The notes under the pieces are model-generated. The model made no database searches, was not told where the DNA came from, and worked only from the letters and a program-made list of their open reading frames with translations. From Candidatus Wallbacteria bacterium (lineage in GTDB: Bacteria > Muiribacteriota > JAQTZZ01), in contig JAQTZZ010000006.1 in assembly GCA_028687545.1 (NCBI GenBank), positions 86,104-150,103 on the forward strand: 64,000 bases of DNA, in the 5' to 3' direction. The position numbers were made by a program, and so were the translations under genes. This document shows positions 48,470 to 55,806 of this stretch, one piece after another. How positions within the stretch are numbered: position 1 is the stretch's first letter; each line of letters starts with the position of its first letter.

Positions 48470-49618
48470 ATGATTTACTTATTTTTTGCGTTGGCGCTTT
48501 TTTTAATTTCCATTCTGTTTATTTATTTCAAATATATTTACTGCATCGAACGTTTTTATCTGGACGGGGTGGAAAAGTTCAACCACAGCGATTACAAAGG
48601 AAGCCTTGCAGAATTCAGCAAAGTGATCGAAATTGACCAGTTTCATGTTTCAGCCAATCTTTATCTGGCAAGGATTTACGAAGCCCTGAACAATGTGGAA
48701 GAAGCCGGAAAGACTTATCACAGGCTTCTGTCAATCCACCCGGACAACATCCGGAATCAAGTGGCGATTTTCCAGAATCTGGGGGAGCTTTACCAGAAAA
48801 ACAGACAGTTTGACAAGGCTTTTCTGGAATTCAAAAAAGTGCTGGAACTGGATGGAGCATTGTATCGGACGCATCTTTATCTTGGAATGTTTTTTGCAGG
48901 ACAATCGATGCTTGATGAAGCCTTCTGGGAGTTTCAGAAAGCGGTCGAAGTCGAACCCTCAGGCTGGGATGCGCATCTTTATCTCGGGCTTTGTTATTGC
49001 AAAAAAAACTGGCGGGAGGAAGCCAGGCGGGAATTCCAGAAGATCATTGACTGCAGCTCCGATTATCCGAGGGCTCACCTTTACCTGGGATATCTTCTGA
49101 AAGACGAGAAAAGTCAGGCTGTGCCGGAATTCGAGACAATCCCGAATCTCGAAACCGTAATCGGGCATCCCTGTAAATATGACATTCCCATGCTGCAGCA
49201 GCAGTTTGAAATCTGGAGGCGCGGAAATGAACTGCAGAGCATGGGGAAAATCCGTACTGTCAGAGAGCTGACCAGGCAGAATGCCGTGACATTCAAAAAA
49301 ACAGGGAGCCGGATTTTGAATCACTTGAAGCTGCAAGTGGACGAGGAGCAGATGCGTCCCAGAGGAATCAATTACATTGCTCATCCCGATTCAGACGATC
49401 GACACAGGGTCCTGGTCTACCTGAGGAATTGGATGACCTGTGCCGGTCCGGAAGCGGTCTATGAGATGCTCGCTGAAATGCGGAGGAAGAATGCTGAAAT
49501 CGGTATATACGTCAGCTGCGGCAGTTTCACCCTTGAGGCGAAAAATATCGCCAAGACATTGAAAATCAAGCTGCTGGGACGGAAAACCCTGAACCGGATT
49601 TTATTGGAACTGGCATGA
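48470..49618 (+). CDS. Membrane-anchored TPR protein with degenerate Mrr-like domain
   Basis: A 382-residue protein: an N-terminal membrane segment (about 3-22), five or so TPRs (about 30-220, for example FDKAFLEFKKVLELDGALYR), and from about 300 a region like the Mrr_cat restriction-endonuclease fold: HRVLVYLRNWMTCAGPEAVYEMLAEMRRKNAEIGIYVSC and AKNIAKTLKIKLLGRKTL. The position of the catalytic (E/Q)xK reads VYLRN, so nuclease activity is doubtful. It starts a three-gene operon with export-type proteins, overlapping the next gene by 4 bp. Confidence 0.7.
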   Translation: MIYLFFALALFLISILFIYFKYIYCIERFYLDGVEKFNHSDYKGSLAEFSKVIEIDQFHVSANLYLARIYEALNNVEEAGKTYHRLLSIHPDNIRNQVAIFQNLGELYQKNRQFDKAFLEFKKVLELDGALYRTHLYLGMFFAGQSMLDEAFWEFQKAVEVEPSGWDAHLYLGLCYCKKNWREEARREFQKIIDCSSDYPRAHLYLGYLLKDEKSQAVPEFETIPNLETVIGHPCKYDIPMLQQQFEIWRRGNELQSMGKIRTVRELTRQNAVTFKKTGSRILNHLKLQVDEEQMRPRGINYIAHPDSDDRHRVLVYLRNWMTCAGPEAVYEMLAEMRRKNAEIGIYVSCGSFTLEAKNIAKTLKIKLLGRKTLNRILLELA

Positions 49619-50106
49619 AACTTTTAATGATATTTATGCTGTTTTGCTGGATCGGGAATGTCTCGGCCGTGACCCTCACAGAAGGTCTGCATCTTTTGAT
49701 CAGGATTGATTCCGGACTGGAAGAGCGCACCCTGGAAACGACCATCAACCAGGATCAAGGGGTTCTACTCCCTCTGATCAGCGGGAGGCTGGATTTGAAT
49801 GGCTTGACCCTGAGTCAGGCCGAAGCGATGATTGCAGATATTTACAAGAATGAGGAAATCTATCGCTCTCCGAAAGTTGAAGTAAGTTTGATCAAGCCGG
49901 CTGAAATTGAAATTCTGGGACAGCTGCTTGAACCCGGAAGGTATTTGTTTTACGACTGGAGCGAAGTCACCCGATTTTTAAGAAAGGAAATGATCGGTAA
50001 AATCGAAAAACTGGAGTTAGTTGATTTCCGCGGTGATAGAAAAAGTTTTTCCATTCAGAATCCGGATTTTCCGCTCTCTGAAATTTCGCAGGTGATTGTC
50101 TGGTGA
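49615..50106 (+). CDS. Polysaccharide export-type (Wza/Poly_export-like) protein
   Basis: A 163-residue exported protein (signal peptide MKLLMIFMLFCWIGNVSA). It holds one Poly_export unit: LLIRIDSGLEERTLETTINQ, GVLLPLISGRLDLNGLTLSQAEAMI, followed by an SLBB-like piece EIEILGQLLEPGRYLFYDW. It is much shorter than Wza, which has several SLBB units and a C-terminal helix. It lies between the TPR protein and a Wzc-like protein, the classic partner of Wza. Confidence 0.8.
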   Translation: MKLLMIFMLFCWIGNVSAVTLTEGLHLLIRIDSGLEERTLETTINQDQGVLLPLISGRLDLNGLTLSQAEAMIADIYKNEEIYRSPKVEVSLIKPAEIEILGQLLEPGRYLFYDWSEVTRFLRKEMIGKIEKLELVDFRGDRKSFSIQNPDFPLSEISQVIVW

Positions 50107-50110
50107 ATTC

Positions 50111-51415
50111 ATGAAAACATATCTGATCAAGAGAAAATTGATTTTCATTCTGCTGGCTGCTTCTTTCATAGCTCTGCTTCTTTTCAAGACAACCATTGGC
50201 AGAGCAGAGACACCTTTGTTCTGGTATCTGCAGGATTTCTCCTGCTACAGGCTGGAAAATCTGGAGCTGAAGAAAGCGGTTGCTGATGCCCTGGCAATGC
50301 GGCCGATCCTGGAAATTGACCTTTGCAAGGCCAGAGCGGAGCAGGAGACTGCCAAACAGAATCTTTTAAGGATGGATCAGGAAATCGAGCGCTCTAATTC
50401 TGAAATCAGGGACTGCGATTTATTCCTGATAGACCATCAGGATTATGCAGGACAGGAGCAATCAGCAGATTCAGAATTGAAAAAATGCAGGCAGGAAATT
50501 CAGGACGAGAAGCTGAAATTAGCTGAGATGCTTGTTTATTTCGGACGAAGGCATCCGGAAGTGTTAAAGAAAAGCCTCAGGATCAGACTGCTGACAGAGG
50601 AAGCTGCGTCAATTTCTGCGGCAGGCAGAATTGAAAGCAGCCCGCAGGAGCACGACGAATACTTTTCGGCGAAGTTTGAACAAGCTCAGATCAGGCTCAA
50701 TTCGCTAACAATGGAGCGCGGGAATCTGAGTGCTTCTCTGATGGAACTCTCCAAGTACGAGAAAGTACTGGAAAAAAGAATTGGACTTCTGAATTCCAGA
50801 GCCAAAGAGGACTGCAGAGTGACCTGGCGGATTCCCGTCGGTTCCTTGCTGTTGATGCTGGCAATGGGGTGTCTGGCGCTATGGCTGATCGAAAAGGCTG
50901 ATCCTTACATTTTCAGCACAAGGATTCTGTTGCCTGACAGGCAGCGGGAAATTATTTTTCTTATCAACCACGGAGTTTCGAAACCTGCCGCCCTTCTATC
51001 CATGATCAATTGCCGGGACAAGGAAATGCTTTTGATCGACCTCTATCCCGAGGGAGGTCTTTTTCATGAGTTTTCGTCAGACGGCAGTTTCACGCTGGAA
51101 GATTATCTTGCTGCTCCAGGCAGGCTGGATTTCCAAAAGCTCGCCCGTCAGAATCTCCTGTTCTATTTTCCTGTCAGGCTCGGTTCAGGCGTGGAAAAAT
51201 CTTTTGAAATCCTTAAAACACCGATTTTTCACACACTGCTGGTAGCTCTCAGGGATCATTTCTCTGATCTGATCGTGCATCTGCCGCCCGGAATCACAAC
51301 AGGTCCAATCTCAGGAATTCTGAATGCACTGGGAAAGGTGAAAGTGGTGACTCCTGGAATTACTGCATCTGAACTGCAGGCACTGGCGCCGTCTGCTGAC
51401 GTGTTGGTAATTTGA
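50111..51415 (+). CDS. Wzc-like protein with degenerate tyrosine-kinase fold
   Basis: A 434-residue protein: an N-terminal membrane segment (about 8-27), a long coiled-coil region (about 55-235), a second membrane segment (about 244-264), then a MinD/BY-kinase-like cytoplasmic domain: REIIFLINHGVSKPAALL, MLLIDLYPEGGLFHEFS, DLIVHLPPGITTGP. There is no Walker A (GxxxxGKS/T) and no Tyr-rich tail, so it is probably a pseudo-kinase. Two-helix topology matches polysaccharide co-polymerases. I chose ATG 50111; TTG 50096 is also possible. Confidence 0.72.
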   Translation: MKTYLIKRKLIFILLAASFIALLLFKTTIGRAETPLFWYLQDFSCYRLENLELKKAVADALAMRPILEIDLCKARAEQETAKQNLLRMDQEIERSNSEIRDCDLFLIDHQDYAGQEQSADSELKKCRQEIQDEKLKLAEMLVYFGRRHPEVLKKSLRIRLLTEEAASISAAGRIESSPQEHDEYFSAKFEQAQIRLNSLTMERGNLSASLMELSKYEKVLEKRIGLLNSRAKEDCRVTWRIPVGSLLLMLAMGCLALWLIEKADPYIFSTRILLPDRQREIIFLINHGVSKPAALLSMINCRDKEMLLIDLYPEGGLFHEFSSDGSFTLEDYLAAPGRLDFQKLARQNLLFYFPVRLGSGVEKSFEILKTPIFHTLLVALRDHFSDLIVHLPPGITTGPISGILNALGKVKVVTPGITASELQALAPSADVLVI

Positions 51416-51457
51416 GAAATTATTAAATGATATCGATTCACCACTGCATGAGGTTTG

Positions 51458-51533
51458 TAGGTTAGTATGTTAGTAGGTTGGCATGTTACAGAAAAATCTG
51501 ATACCAATCCCAACATACAAACTTACCAACCTA
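51458..51533. repeat. Octamer-based inverted repeat
   Basis: The left arm (51458-51481) consists of near-tandem 8-mers of the form AGTAGGTT; the right arm (51510-51533) is its inverted copy with 20 of 24 positions matching. A related piece, CCAACTTACAAACTTA, occurs at 22908-22921. It lies in the 174-bp gap between two convergent genes, where a terminator would be expected. Confidence 0.55.
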
Positions 51534-51589
51534 AAAACATATAAACTTCTTGCAGATGACATGTGTTCTTGTGAAAGTGCTTTACTCGC

Positions 51590-52231
51590 CTATTCCATCC
51601 CGCTGATTTCAGAATAGACTGTGATCCGCTGATCCTTAAGTTTGGAAGCCTCCTCAAGGCAGATCTTGCTTTTCTCGATCAGATTCCGTCTCAAGGTTCC
51701 ATCTACTGGATAAGAAACCACTCCCATGTTCACCAGATTCTGAACATTGGGAGAAAGTTTGAGAATCGAGCTGTAAATTCTGGAGGCGATTTTTTTGGCC
51801 TGACCCGGTTCTGTTTCCATCAGTACCAGAACATAAGTGTAGGTGATTTCGTTCTGGAAGCAGATATCCACAAGCCGGATATTGGATTTGATGATATCCA
51901 TGATGTTGCGGAAAATAGAGACCTGGGAAGCGCTGTCCATGTCCTTCAATCCCAAGGCTTCAATGAAAAGCAGGGAAAATTTAGTGTTGTAACGTTCGGC
52001 GCGCTCGATTTCACGTTCCACGAGATGATGAAAATATTTGAAGGTATAGATCTGGTTGATCTCATCCACTTCATCCAGGCTGGAAAGTGCATTTTTGATC
52101 TTGGTGTTTTCCGTGGTGATCTTCAGGAGCTGTTCCTCGATCCTGGCAAGGTTCTGCTTGTTTTTGATCGAGATTGCCACGAGCAGCATGACCAGCAGGG
52201 CCATGATCATATATAAAAAAATCTCAGGCAT
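51590..52231 (-). CDS. Degenerate GGDEF-domain membrane protein
   Basis: A 213-residue protein with a membrane segment (about 3-21), a short coiled coil (about 25-55) and a GGDEF-like fold: YTFKYFHHLVEREIERAERYNTKFSLLFIEA matches the N-terminal alpha-beta block, but DxLTGLxNR reads DEINQIYTFKY and the GGDEF loop reads NEITY. It should not make cyclic-di-GMP; a nucleotide sensor or structural role is possible. It is divergent from efp and shares a symmetrical promoter region. Confidence 0.78.
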   Translation of the reverse strand: MPEIFLYMIMALLVMLLVAISIKNKQNLARIEEQLLKITTENTKIKNALSSLDEVDEINQIYTFKYFHHLVEREIERAERYNTKFSLLFIEALGLKDMDSASQVSIFRNIMDIIKSNIRLVDICFQNEITYTYVLVLMETEPGQAKKIASRIYSSILKLSPNVQNLVNMGVVSYPVDGTLRRNLIEKSKICLEEASKLKDQRITVYSEISGME

Positions 52232-52262
52232 TTAAACGCGGACCTCCATCTGAATTTAAATC

Positions 52263-52291
52263 ATTTTAGTCGTTTGTTCCAGGATAGTCAA
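52263..52291 (-). promoter_or_regulatory. Promoter of the degenerate GGDEF gene
   Basis: On the minus strand TTGACT (52286-52291), 17-bp spacer, TAAAAT (52263-52268), 32 bp before the start codon. Its -35 lies in one arm of an inverted repeat (52284-52292 with 52305-52313) whose other arm holds the efp -35. Confidence 0.65.
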
Positions 52292-52305
52292 ATTTCCTTT
52301 GGATT

Positions 52306-52335
52306 TTGACTATTTTTCACATGTTATGATATATT
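52306..52335 (+). promoter_or_regulatory. Promoter of efp
   Basis: TTGACT (52306-52311), 18-bp spacer, TATATT (52330-52335), about 30 bp before the efp start. The -35 boxes of this and the divergent promoter lie on either arm of the repeat ATAGTCAAA-N12-TTTGACTAT, so one bound protein could control both. Confidence 0.7.
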
Positions 52336-52365
52336 CTATCAAAAATTAATCCTGACGGGGGACAG

Positions 52366-52926
52366 ATGATCAGCACCAGTGATTTCAAGAACGGCAAGAG
52401 TATAGAAATGGAAGGCGTTCTTTACGTGATCGTGGAATTTCAGCATGTCAAGCCAGGCAAGGGCGGTGCTTTCGTCAGGACCAGACTGAAGAACATCAAG
52501 ACCGGACTGGTGAGGGATATGACCTTCAAGGCCGGGGAAAAGTTCCAGGATGCACACGTTGAAGACCGGGCAATGCAGTATTTATACAAGGATAGCGAAG
52601 GATATTGCTTCATGGATCAGCAGTCCTACGAACAGTATCATCTTTCCCCGGAATTTATCGGGGATGCCAAGGATCTGCTGCTTGAAAACATGGAATGCTA
52701 TGTCAAAATGTACAACGAGAACACTCCGATCGGGATCGAACTGCCCAATTTTATTTATATGGTTGTTGTGGAATGCGAACCAGCGGTCAAGGGCGACACA
52801 GTGAACAATGTGATGAAAAAAGCCAAGCTGGTCACTGGTTATGAAATAGGAGTCCCTCTCTTTATCAACCAGGGAGAAAAGATCCGCATTGATACCAGGA
52901 CGCGAGAATACATCGGCAGAGGCTGA
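52366..52926 (+). CDS. efp: Elongation factor P
   Basis: A 186-residue three-domain EF-P, which relieves ribosome stalling at polyproline. The tip loop of domain I reads KPGKGGAFVR, with Lys at the modified position as in EpmA-type or unmodified EF-Ps, and not Arg as in the rhamnosylated type. Domain III ends IDTRTREYIGR. GGGGGACAG precedes the ATG. It starts a run with xseA, xseB, ispA, ispF and dxs. No modification enzyme is seen in the window. Confidence 0.97.
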   Translation: MISTSDFKNGKSIEMEGVLYVIVEFQHVKPGKGGAFVRTRLKNIKTGLVRDMTFKAGEKFQDAHVEDRAMQYLYKDSEGYCFMDQQSYEQYHLSPEFIGDAKDLLLENMECYVKMYNENTPIGIELPNFIYMVVVECEPAVKGDTVNNVMKKAKLVTGYEIGVPLFINQGEKIRIDTRTREYIGRG

Positions 52927-54241
52927 GCACGGATTTCTATCAGTCACCGAAATCACTGCTTATCTGAAGGGGCTGATTGGCTCCAATCCTTTCCTATCCC
53001 GTCTGTCTGTCGCAGGCGAAGTTACAGGCCTGACCCGCCACGGTTCAGGACATATCTATTTCAGTCTGAAAGATGAAAACGCCCTGATCCGCTGTGTCTT
53101 TTTCAGGGGGCAGCAGCGGGAAACCTACAGTTTTCTAAACGAAGGCGCAAGGGTAATTGTGCGGGGTGAACTGGGGGTTTTTGAAAAAAGGGGAGAATAC
53201 CAGGTTTATGTGAAAGAGCTGCTTGATTTCGGCAGAGGAAATATCCTGCTCAAGCTTCAGAAATTGAAGGAAGAGCTTGAGAGAAAAGGCTATTTCGCGG
53301 CTGAACGTAAACGAGCGCTGCCTGAATTCCCCTCGCGGATCGGGATTGTCACTGCCAAAGGGGGAGCCGCCCTGCAGGACATGCTTAAAGTTTTCCGGGG
53401 TAAGGCATTCGGGCTTCAGGTTTTTATTGCAGATTCCAGGGTCCAGGGGGATGGCGCTGCAGCCGAGATCGCTGGAGCGATTCGTCTCCTGAACAGAATT
53501 CATCAACTGGACCTGATCATAGTCGCCAGAGGCGGAGGTTCCCTGGAAGATCTCTGGTGTTTCAATGAAATGCCTGTGGTCGAGTCTGTTTTCAGCTCGG
53601 CCTGCCCGGTCGTGAGCGCTGTAGGGCATGAAGTGGACTTCACTCTGGTGGATTTTGTGGCGGATGTCCGTGCAGCTACACCGACACAGGCTGCCGAACT
53701 GGCCGTCAGACACAGGGATGAGCTTGAGAAGACGATCCGAGGAGATCGGGAAAAGATCTGCCGGAAGATCGTGAGAACCATAACCGACAGGCAGCAATGG
53801 CTTGATAACATGGAACTCAGGCTGAAGCAGGATATCCAGGGACGGCTGCACCGCCATTTTAGAGTTCTGGAGCGTTTCACTGCCGCTGTTCCTGGTGTTC
53901 AGCAGGCTTTCCACCGGATCGAATCCAGACTTTTGCTTCTCTCTCCCTGCCGCTGGCCGAAGGTATTTCAACTCTCCTTTCTCAGACAACGCAGCCAGCT
54001 TGAAAATTGCCTCATGCTGCTCAAAAGATATCCTGAAAACAGATTGAAGTTATTGAATCAGCGACTGGAGTTTGAACATGACAAACTTTCGCTGCTGAAT
54101 CCGGACAATGTTTTGAAGAGAGGTTACGCTGTGATTATGAAGGATGGAAAACCTGTCAAAAGGGCTGCCGGAATAGCAGCCGGCGATAAAATCGGGATCA
54201 AGTTCAGCGATGGAAAAAAGGAAGCGGAGGTCCTGTCATGA
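52889..54241 (+). CDS. xseA: Exodeoxyribonuclease VII large subunit
   Basis: A protein of about 450 residues with an N-terminal OB-fold domain (LSVTEITAYLKGLI ... VAGEVTGLTRHGSGHIYFSLKDENA), the catalytic domain with RIGIVTAKGGAALQDML, DLIIVARGGGSLEDLW and SAVGHEVDFTLVDFVAD.RA.TPTQAAEL, and a C-terminal coiled coil. The start is uncertain: the only start-type codon before the conserved LSVTEI is TTG at 52889, inside the end of efp. It overlaps xseB by 4 bp. Confidence 0.95.
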   Translation: MIPGRENTSAEAEHGFLSVTEITAYLKGLIGSNPFLSRLSVAGEVTGLTRHGSGHIYFSLKDENALIRCVFFRGQQRETYSFLNEGARVIVRGELGVFEKRGEYQVYVKELLDFGRGNILLKLQKLKEELERKGYFAAERKRALPEFPSRIGIVTAKGGAALQDMLKVFRGKAFGLQVFIADSRVQGDGAAAEIAGAIRLLNRIHQLDLIIVARGGGSLEDLWCFNEMPVVESVFSSACPVVSAVGHEVDFTLVDFVADVRAATPTQAAELAVRHRDELEKTIRGDREKICRKIVRTITDRQQWLDNMELRLKQDIQGRLHRHFRVLERFTAAVPGVQQAFHRIESRLLLLSPCRWPKVFQLSFLRQRSQLENCLMLLKRYPENRLKLLNQRLEFEHDKLSLLNPDNVLKRGYAVIMKDGKPVKRAAGIAAGDKIGIKFSDGKKEAEVLS

Positions 54242-54459
54242 GTGAAGAACGAAAGCTTAAATTCAGCGAAGGATTGAAAAGGCTTGAAGAGATTGTGGAC
54301 AAGATGGAGAAGGAAGAGTACGAGATAGAGGAAATGATCGAGACATTTCAGGAAGGGATCAAGCTTTACAAAAGTCTGCAACAGAAGCTCAAAGAAGTTG
54401 AGCTCAAAGTGAATCAGGTGCTGGAGCGGGAAGGCGAGATCGTGATTGAAGAAAAATAA
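54238..54459 (+). CDS. xseB: Exodeoxyribonuclease VII small subunit
   Basis: A 73-residue helical protein with the family core FSEGLKRLEEIVDKMEKEEYEIEEMIETFQEGIKL. It wraps the coiled coil of XseA in the active enzyme. Start and stop codons overlap those of xseA and ispA (4 bp and 14 bp), which indicates coupled translation. Confidence 0.95.
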   Translation: MSEERKLKFSEGLKRLEEIVDKMEKEEYEIEEMIETFQEGIKLYKSLQQKLKEVELKVNQVLEREGEIVIEEK

Positions 54460-55324
54460 CCTGGAACTTTATTTCCGGGAAACCGTGAACACGGTCGACA
54501 AATGGCTGGACGAACTGCTGCCGTCCCAGAAAACTGCACCAGTGGAAATCCATCGCGCCATGAGATACTCCGTGTTTTCAGGAGGGAAAAGGATCAGGCC
54601 GCTGCTCCTGATCCTGACCGCGGAAATGCTTGGAGCCGGAGCCGATAAAGTCCGGCTGCCCGCCTGTGCTCTTGAGCTGATCCACACCTATTCCCTGATT
54701 CATGACGATCTGCCGTCCATGGACAACGACGATTTCAGGCGGGGTAAGCCATCCTGCCATAAGGTTTTTGGCGAAGCACTGGCGATCCTGGCCGGTGACG
54801 CTCTTTTAACAGAGGCTTTTGTCCTTTTGTCCGGGTTTCCGGTAAAACATCTGCGGCCGGTGTTGAGAGAGATCGCCGTTTCTGCCTCAACCCGCGGCAT
54901 GGTGGGTGGACAGGTCCTGGACATTCGATCTGCAGACCGCAGGATTTCCCGGAAAGCACTGCTTGAAATGCACCTGTTAAAAACCGGAGCCCTGTTGACC
55001 GCACCGCTTTCAATTGCCGGTATCATATCCGGCGCTGATCCCGGTCAGTTGGACCTGCTTGCTCTACTCGGCGAAAAAATCGGTTTGCTGTTTCAAGTCA
55101 CCGACGATATCCTTGATGCAGCGACTGACGCCGGAAAAAAACCCGGCAGCTGCCATGATAAGGCCAATTTCGTCTCGATGTACGGGCTTGGCCGGAGCAG
55201 AAAAATGGCTGGAGCCGTAAGGGACGAAGCCCTGGAAATCCTCTCGGAAATCAGGGCTGATGATCGGTTCAGGAAGGGAATATTTCAGGAACTGATCAGA
55301 TTCATCTGTGAACGGAGAAAATGA
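54446..55324 (+). CDS. ispA: Polyprenyl (farnesyl/geranylgeranyl) diphosphate synthase
   Basis: A 292-residue prenyltransferase that condenses IPP with allylic diphosphates. The two Asp-rich motifs are HDDLPSMDNDD (first) and FQVTDDILDAATDAGK (second); FSGGKRIRPLLLI, GKPSCHKVFGEALAILAGDALL and GMVGGQVLDI are family hallmarks. Its place between xseB and ispF/dxs is usual for ispA. TTG at 54446 is the likely start, with GGAAGGCGAG upstream; GTG 54485 is an alternative. Exact product length cannot be told. Confidence 0.94.
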   Translation: MKKNNLELYFRETVNTVDKWLDELLPSQKTAPVEIHRAMRYSVFSGGKRIRPLLLILTAEMLGAGADKVRLPACALELIHTYSLIHDDLPSMDNDDFRRGKPSCHKVFGEALAILAGDALLTEAFVLLSGFPVKHLRPVLREIAVSASTRGMVGGQVLDIRSADRRISRKALLEMHLLKTGALLTAPLSIAGIISGADPGQLDLLALLGEKIGLLFQVTDDILDAATDAGKKPGSCHDKANFVSMYGLGRSRKMAGAVRDEALEILSEIRADDRFRKGIFQELIRFICERRK

Positions 55325-55806
55325 TGCGGATCGGATTCGGATATGATGTGCATCCTCTGATTGAAGGAAGAGACTTGATTCTGGGCGGGGTGAAGATCCC
55401 TTTCAGGCTTGGCCTTTCCGGTCATTCGGATGCCGATGTGCTTATCCATGCTTTGATCGACGCGCTGCTCGGGGCCGCCTGCCAGGGCAACATCGGGGAA
55501 CATTTTCCGGACACAGACCCGGCCTATAAAGGAATCGACAGCATTGTGCTGCTTTCCAGTACTGTGACATTGCTCGAGAAACAGGGATTAGGAATTGTCA
55601 ATGTCGACTCTGTGATTGTTGCCGAGCAGCCTAAGCTGGCTCAATATTTTGACCAGATGAGGAGCAATCTTTCGGTGATCCTGAAAATCCCTCTTGATTG
55701 TGTTTCAGTCAAGGCGAAAAAGGAAGAGGGACTGGGGTTCACCGGGTCGCTTTCAGGCATCAAAGCATATGCGGTTGCCCTTCTTTCAACCGGAGATGGA
55801 AAATGA
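55321..55806 (+). CDS. ispF: 2-C-methyl-D-erythritol 2,4-cyclodiphosphate synthase
   Basis: A 161-residue MEP-pathway enzyme. The metal ligands DVH in GFGYDVHPL and the HSDADVLIHALIDALLGA and NIGEHFPDTDP motifs are intact, and the C-terminal LGFTGSLSGIKAYAVALL matches the family end. It overlaps ispA and dxs by 4 bp each (ATGA), so the three are translated together. Confidence 0.97.
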   Translation: MMRIGFGYDVHPLIEGRDLILGGVKIPFRLGLSGHSDADVLIHALIDALLGAACQGNIGEHFPDTDPAYKGIDSIVLLSSTVTLLEKQGLGIVNVDSVIVAEQPKLAQYFDQMRSNLSVILKIPLDCVSVKAKKEEGLGFTGSLSGIKAYAVALLSTGDGK

